DNA of 8,442 nt. It comes from an uncultured Ruminiclostridium sp. GTDB lineage: Bacteria > Bacillota > Clostridia > Oscillospirales > Acutalibacteraceae. The DNA lies in NCBI GenBank assembly GCA_902490005.1, contig CABUCM010000067.1, positions 1-8,442 of the forward strand. Reading direction: 5' to 3'. Shown in pieces: positions 6,131 to 8,442 of the stretch. Position 1 is the stretch's first letter, and each line of letters opens with the position of its first letter. The notes beneath the pieces are model-generated. The model had not been told where the DNA came from. It ran no database searches and saw only the letters and a list, made by a program, of their open reading frames with translations. The translations under genes and the position numbers were made by a program.

Positions 6131-6655
6131 ATGAAACACTGTATTCACATTTACTGCGGCGGCGGCAAGGGGAAAACCACCGCGGCGGCGGGCTTGGCGG
6201 CCCGTATGGCGGGGTATGGAAGGAACGTGCTGTTTGTCCAGTTTTTCAAGGGCGGCGAAACCGGAGAGGTCAATTTGTTTTCCGCGCTGCCACAATTTCA
6301 TGTTTTGCGGTGCGAAAAAAGCTTCCCCTTTACCTTTCAGATGAGTGAGGAGCAAAAACAGGAGCTGGCTGGGATTCATAACGGGCTGATACGGCAGGCG
6401 TCAGACCTATGCCGGCAGGAAACCTACGGCCTGGCGGTTTTGGACGAGGTGTTCCCGGCGATTCAGGAAGGCCTGCTTCAGGAGGGCCTTCTGAAAAAGT
6501 TCCTCTCGGAACAGGCCGGCAGAATGGAGATTGTCATGACCGGCAGAACCCCGCCGCAGGGCTATTTGGAGCAGGCCGATTACGTGACGGAAATGAAACT
6601 GAAAAAGCACCCCTATGACCAGGGGCTGATAGCGCGGCAGGGCGTGGAATTTTGA
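6131..6655 (+). CDS. cobO: Cob(I)yrinic acid a,c-diamide / ATP:corrinoid adenosyltransferase (CobO/BtuR type)
   Basis: A 174-residue cytoplasmic enzyme, typical for the CobA/CobO/BtuR family. It transfers the 5'-deoxyadenosyl group of ATP to Co(I) corrinoids, making the coenzyme form. Near the N-terminus are the P-loop GGGKGKTTAAAGLAARMAG, then VLFVQFFKGG, a central LAVLDEVFPAI segment (Walker B-like), and VMTGRTPP near the end, all hallmarks of the family. AAAGGAG at 6119-6125 selects ATG 6131; an upstream in-frame GTG at 6104 lacks a suitable site. It is the last gene of the operon, 36 bases after the S subunit. Imported corrinoid would be adenosylated here. The product adenosylcobalamin can bind the leader riboswitch, giving direct feedback. 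Confidence 0.93.
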   Translation: MKHCIHIYCGGGKGKTTAAAGLAARMAGYGRNVLFVQFFKGGETGEVNLFSALPQFHVLRCEKSFPFTFQMSEEQKQELAGIHNGLIRQASDLCRQETYGLAVLDEVFPAIQEGLLQEGLLKKFLSEQAGRMEIVMTGRTPPQGYLEQADYVTEMKLKKHPYDQGLIARQGVEF

Positions 6656-6668
6656 CGATGAGAATTGT

Positions 6669-6699
6669 AAAAAGGCACGGTGGAATCCGTGCTTTTTTT
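6669..6699 (+). terminator. Intrinsic terminator closing the cobalamin operon
   Basis: GCACGG (6675-6680), loop TGGAAT, CCGTGC (6687-6692), then seven Ts (6693-6699). The five As and a G before the stem can pair with the T tract, so the hairpin could reach about 12 bp. It lies 13 bases after the cobO stop. Confidence 0.9.
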
Positions 6700-6744
6700 G
6701 CGCTGTTTTGGTATGGAGGATTGTTGCTTTTTTCAAATGCCGTC

Positions 6745-6773
6745 TTGACTTTAGCGAATAATCCCGCTATGCT
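6745..6773 (+). promoter_or_regulatory. Sigma-A promoter for the DUF1893-aldo/keto reductase unit
   Basis: TTGACT (6745-6750), a 17-base spacer, then TATGCT (6768-6773). It sits between the cobO terminator and the next gene, with a predicted start near 6780 and a leader of about 30 bases. This separates the last two genes from the riboswitch-controlled operon. Confidence 0.65.
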
Positions 6774-6808
6774 TAATAGGGAAATCATGTTCGGAGGGGA
6801 TGATCTTT

Positions 6809-7228
6809 TTGACAGACGCTGAGCTTCATGAGCTTTTAAAGGCTAAGGAATATACCTTAGCGGTTTTAAAGGAGGATAAGGTGGTGTTCCACTCTCAGGA
6901 AAGAGGGCTGAAACCGCTTTATCGGCTTTACCGGGAACAGCCGGAGACGCTGAAAGGCGGCGTGGTGGCCGATAAGGTTACCGGAAGAGCGGCTGCGATG
7001 CTGGCGGTTGTCGGCGGCGTGAAAGAGGTCTATTCCGATCTGATCAGTGAGAAAGCCTTACAGGTGCTGGAAGACGGCGGCGTAAAGGCCAGATACGGCG
7101 GTAAAACGGCGTATATCGTCAACCGGACGAAAACCGGCATGTGCCCTATGGAAACTTTGGTGCTGGATGCGGCATCACCAGAGGAAGGGGTCAAACGGTT
7201 AAACGAATTTTTTGACAGCCAAGCTTAA
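6809..7228 (+). CDS. DUF1893 (TM1506-like) deaminase-fold protein of unknown function
   Basis: A 139-residue soluble protein. Visible blocks typical of DUF1893 are LKEDKVVFHSQERGLKPLY (20-38), GGVVADKVTGRAAAMLAVVGG (50-70), VYSDLISEKALQVLEDGGVK (74-93), and YIVNRTKTGMCPMETLVLD (102-120) with Cys112-Pro-Met-Glu. The Thermotoga TM1506 structure places this family in the cytidine-deaminase fold, as I recall. The usual zinc His/Cys-Glu plus PCxxC pair is not obvious, so deaminase activity should not be assumed. I prefer the TTG at 6809, which is 9-11 bases after GGAGGGG (6793-6799). The ATG at 6800 gives three extra residues but lies only one to three bases from that site. It has its own promoter and is 11 bases ahead of the aldo/keto reductase, so the two are probably co-transcribed. 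Confidence 0.85.
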   Translation: MTDAELHELLKAKEYTLAVLKEDKVVFHSQERGLKPLYRLYREQPETLKGGVVADKVTGRAAAMLAVVGGVKEVYSDLISEKALQVLEDGGVKARYGGKTAYIVNRTKTGMCPMETLVLDAASPEEGVKRLNEFFDSQA

Positions 7229-7239
7229 GGAGGAGCGCA

Positions 7240-8391
7240 ATGGAACAGAGAAAAATGAAAAACACAGGGGAAATGGTTTCCCTGCTGGGTTTGGGATGTA
7301 TGCGGTTTCCCCATAAAACCCCAGGCAGCGACGACATCGACGAGGAAAGAGCGGCAAAGATGATTGATGATGCCATTCATAATGGCATCAATTATTTTGA
7401 TACCGCCTATCCTTATCACGGCCAGATGTCAGAGCCTTTCTTGGGCCGGATCATGAAGAAATATCCCCGGGACAGCTTTTACCTTGCCACCAAGCTTCCT
7501 ATGTGGTTTCTGAATAAGGAAGAAGATGTGGCCCGCTATTTTGAGGAGCAGCTGGAGCGCTGCCAGGTGGAATATTTTGATTTCTACCTGTGCCACGCCA
7601 TGAACGAGGAGCGGTTCCAGCAACTCCAGGAATACCGTGTTTTTGAAAAGCTGGCGGAGTATAAAAAGCAGGGAAAAATCCGTCATATCGGTTTTTCCTT
7701 CCACGATTCCCCGGAGGTGCTGGAGAAGATTTGTAGCGCCTATCCTTGGGAATTTGCTCAGATTCAGCTGAATTACATGGATTGGGATTTCCAGGACGCT
7801 AAAACCCAGTATGAGATTTTAGAGCGGCACGGCCTCCCGACGATTATCATGGAGCCGGTGCGGGGCGGCGCCTTGGCGGATTTGGGAGACGGTCCTAACC
7901 AGGTGCTGAAAAAGGCCAACGAAAAAGCCAGCGTCGCCTCCTGGGCAATCCGCTATGCGGCGTCTCTGCCTAATGTGCTCACCGTGCTCAGCGGTATGTC
8001 TACCGACGAGCAGCTGGCGGATAATATCCAGACTATGACGGATTTCCAGCCCTTATCAGATGGGGAAAGGGAAGCCCTGGGGAACGCTTTGGAAATCTAC
8101 CGCCAAAACGTTCTTGTCCCATGCACTGGATGCCGTTACTGCATCGATTGCCCGGTGCAGATCGATATCCCTTTGATCTTCCGGCTATACAATCATTTTT
8201 CCATGAACAGGCATACGCTCAATAAACCGGAAAATGAATTTTTAGCGGATTATCAAAAAATTGAGGAATCCTGCCGGGCGGACCAGTGTATCGGATGCCA
8301 GAATTGCGTTTCCCACTGCCCTCAAAATATTCAGGTGCCAGAGGAACTGAAAAAGATCGCTGATTTTGCGGCTGGGCTTCAGTCAAAATAA
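7240..8391 (+). CDS. Aldo/keto reductase with C-terminal two-[4Fe-4S] ferredoxin domain
   Basis: A 383-residue cytoplasmic oxidoreductase. Residues about 8-285 are the aldo/keto reductase barrel, with tetrad Asp54, Tyr59 (DTAYPYH), Lys85 (ATKLP) and His119 (LCHA), plus GFSFHD (151-156), QLNYMDW (176-182) and EPVRGG (205-210). The C-terminal part carries cluster motif one, Cys295, 298, 301, 304 (CTGCRYCIDCP, with two-residue spacing throughout), and cluster motif two, Cys350, 353, 356, 360 (CIGCQNCVSHCP). These predict two 4Fe-4S clusters, so electrons probably come from or go to ferredoxin. This architecture is common in anaerobic Clostridia and its substrates are mostly unknown. AAGGAGG (7227-7233), six bases before ATG 7240, overlaps the end of the preceding gene, consistent with coupled expression. 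Confidence 0.93.
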   Translation: MEQRKMKNTGEMVSLLGLGCMRFPHKTPGSDDIDEERAAKMIDDAIHNGINYFDTAYPYHGQMSEPFLGRIMKKYPRDSFYLATKLPMWFLNKEEDVARYFEEQLERCQVEYFDFYLCHAMNEERFQQLQEYRVFEKLAEYKKQGKIRHIGFSFHDSPEVLEKICSAYPWEFAQIQLNYMDWDFQDAKTQYEILERHGLPTIIMEPVRGGALADLGDGPNQVLKKANEKASVASWAIRYAASLPNVLTVLSGMSTDEQLADNIQTMTDFQPLSDGEREALGNALEIYRQNVLVPCTGCRYCIDCPVQIDIPLIFRLYNHFSMNRHTLNKPENEFLADYQKIEESCRADQCIGCQNCVSHCPQNIQVPEELKKIADFAAGLQSK

Positions 8392-8400
8392 GAAAAACAA

Positions 8401-8433
8401 AAAAGGCGCGCCGATTTTTCGGCGCGCCTTTTT
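8401..8433 (+). terminator. Strong, probably bidirectional intrinsic terminator
   Basis: A perfect 14-bp stem, AAAAGGCGCGCCGA (8401-8414) with TCGGCGCGCCTTTT (8419-8432), around a TTTT loop and ending in a T run (8429-8433). The A-rich stretch just before it makes it equally usable from the opposite strand. It begins 10 bases after the reductase stop. Confidence 0.93.
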
Positions 8434-8442
8434 CGTTTCACA

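Noticed and set aside
1..8442. Mobile elements, CRISPR arrays, tRNA or rRNA genes, and phage or defence genes
   Set aside because: No direct-repeat arrays, inverted terminal repeats with transposase motifs, tRNA-like cloverleaf or rRNA blocks were seen. Apart from the terminators and riboswitch, the sequence is ordinary coding DNA.

Overview
The window looks like chromosomal DNA from an anaerobic Gram-positive Clostridia member, most like gut Oscillospiraceae/Ruminococcaceae types. This is an inference from four things: moderately GC-rich Firmicutes-style genes with strong AGGAGG ribosome binding sites, a (T)PKTG-type wall sorting signal, ECF-type vitamin transport, and a ferredoxin-domain aldo/keto reductase. 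No ribosomal or taxonomic marker gene is present, so the assignment is tentative.

Layout. A HAD-family phosphatase/phosphomutase gene runs leftward (55-696). It diverges from a rightward operon (transcript from about 805 to 6699). The two sigma-A-type promoters appear to share one palindromic -35 hexamer, TTGCAA at 770-775, each with 17-bp spacing to a perfect TATAAT. The rightward leader carries a cobalamin riboswitch (about 810-960) followed by an intrinsic terminator (1027-1062). Six genes then follow tightly: a secreted, wall-anchored alpha/alpha-toroid protein (1090-2241); a lipoprotein with a DUF4430/transcobalamin C-terminal-like domain (2238-3005); ECF transporter T (3032-3955), fused A-A' (3892-5508) and S (5486-6094) subunits; and an ATP:corrinoid adenosyltransferase (6131-6655). 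A terminator closes the unit at 6699.

A second unit starts at its own promoter (6745-6773). It holds a DUF1893/TM1506-like deaminase-fold protein (6809-7228) and a 4Fe-4S aldo/keto reductase (7240-8391), and ends in a very strong terminator (8401-8433). Positions 1-54 hold nothing I can identify. No intergenic stretch without a gene exceeds about 400 bases; the longest, 697-1089, is filled by the divergent promoters, riboswitch and terminator.

How the genes work together. The operon reads as a complete corrinoid scavenging route repressed by B12: capture at the surface, hand-over to an ECF importer, then adenosylation in the cytoplasm. The most interesting point is the capture layer. The alpha-toroid domain and the DUF4430 domain are the two halves of animal intrinsic factor/transcobalamin. 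Here they are separate adjacent proteins, one apparently anchored to the wall and the other to the membrane. I propose that they form a two-part bacterial intrinsic-factor-like cobalamin receptor feeding the ECF transporter. Homology and operon context support this, but it is not proven.
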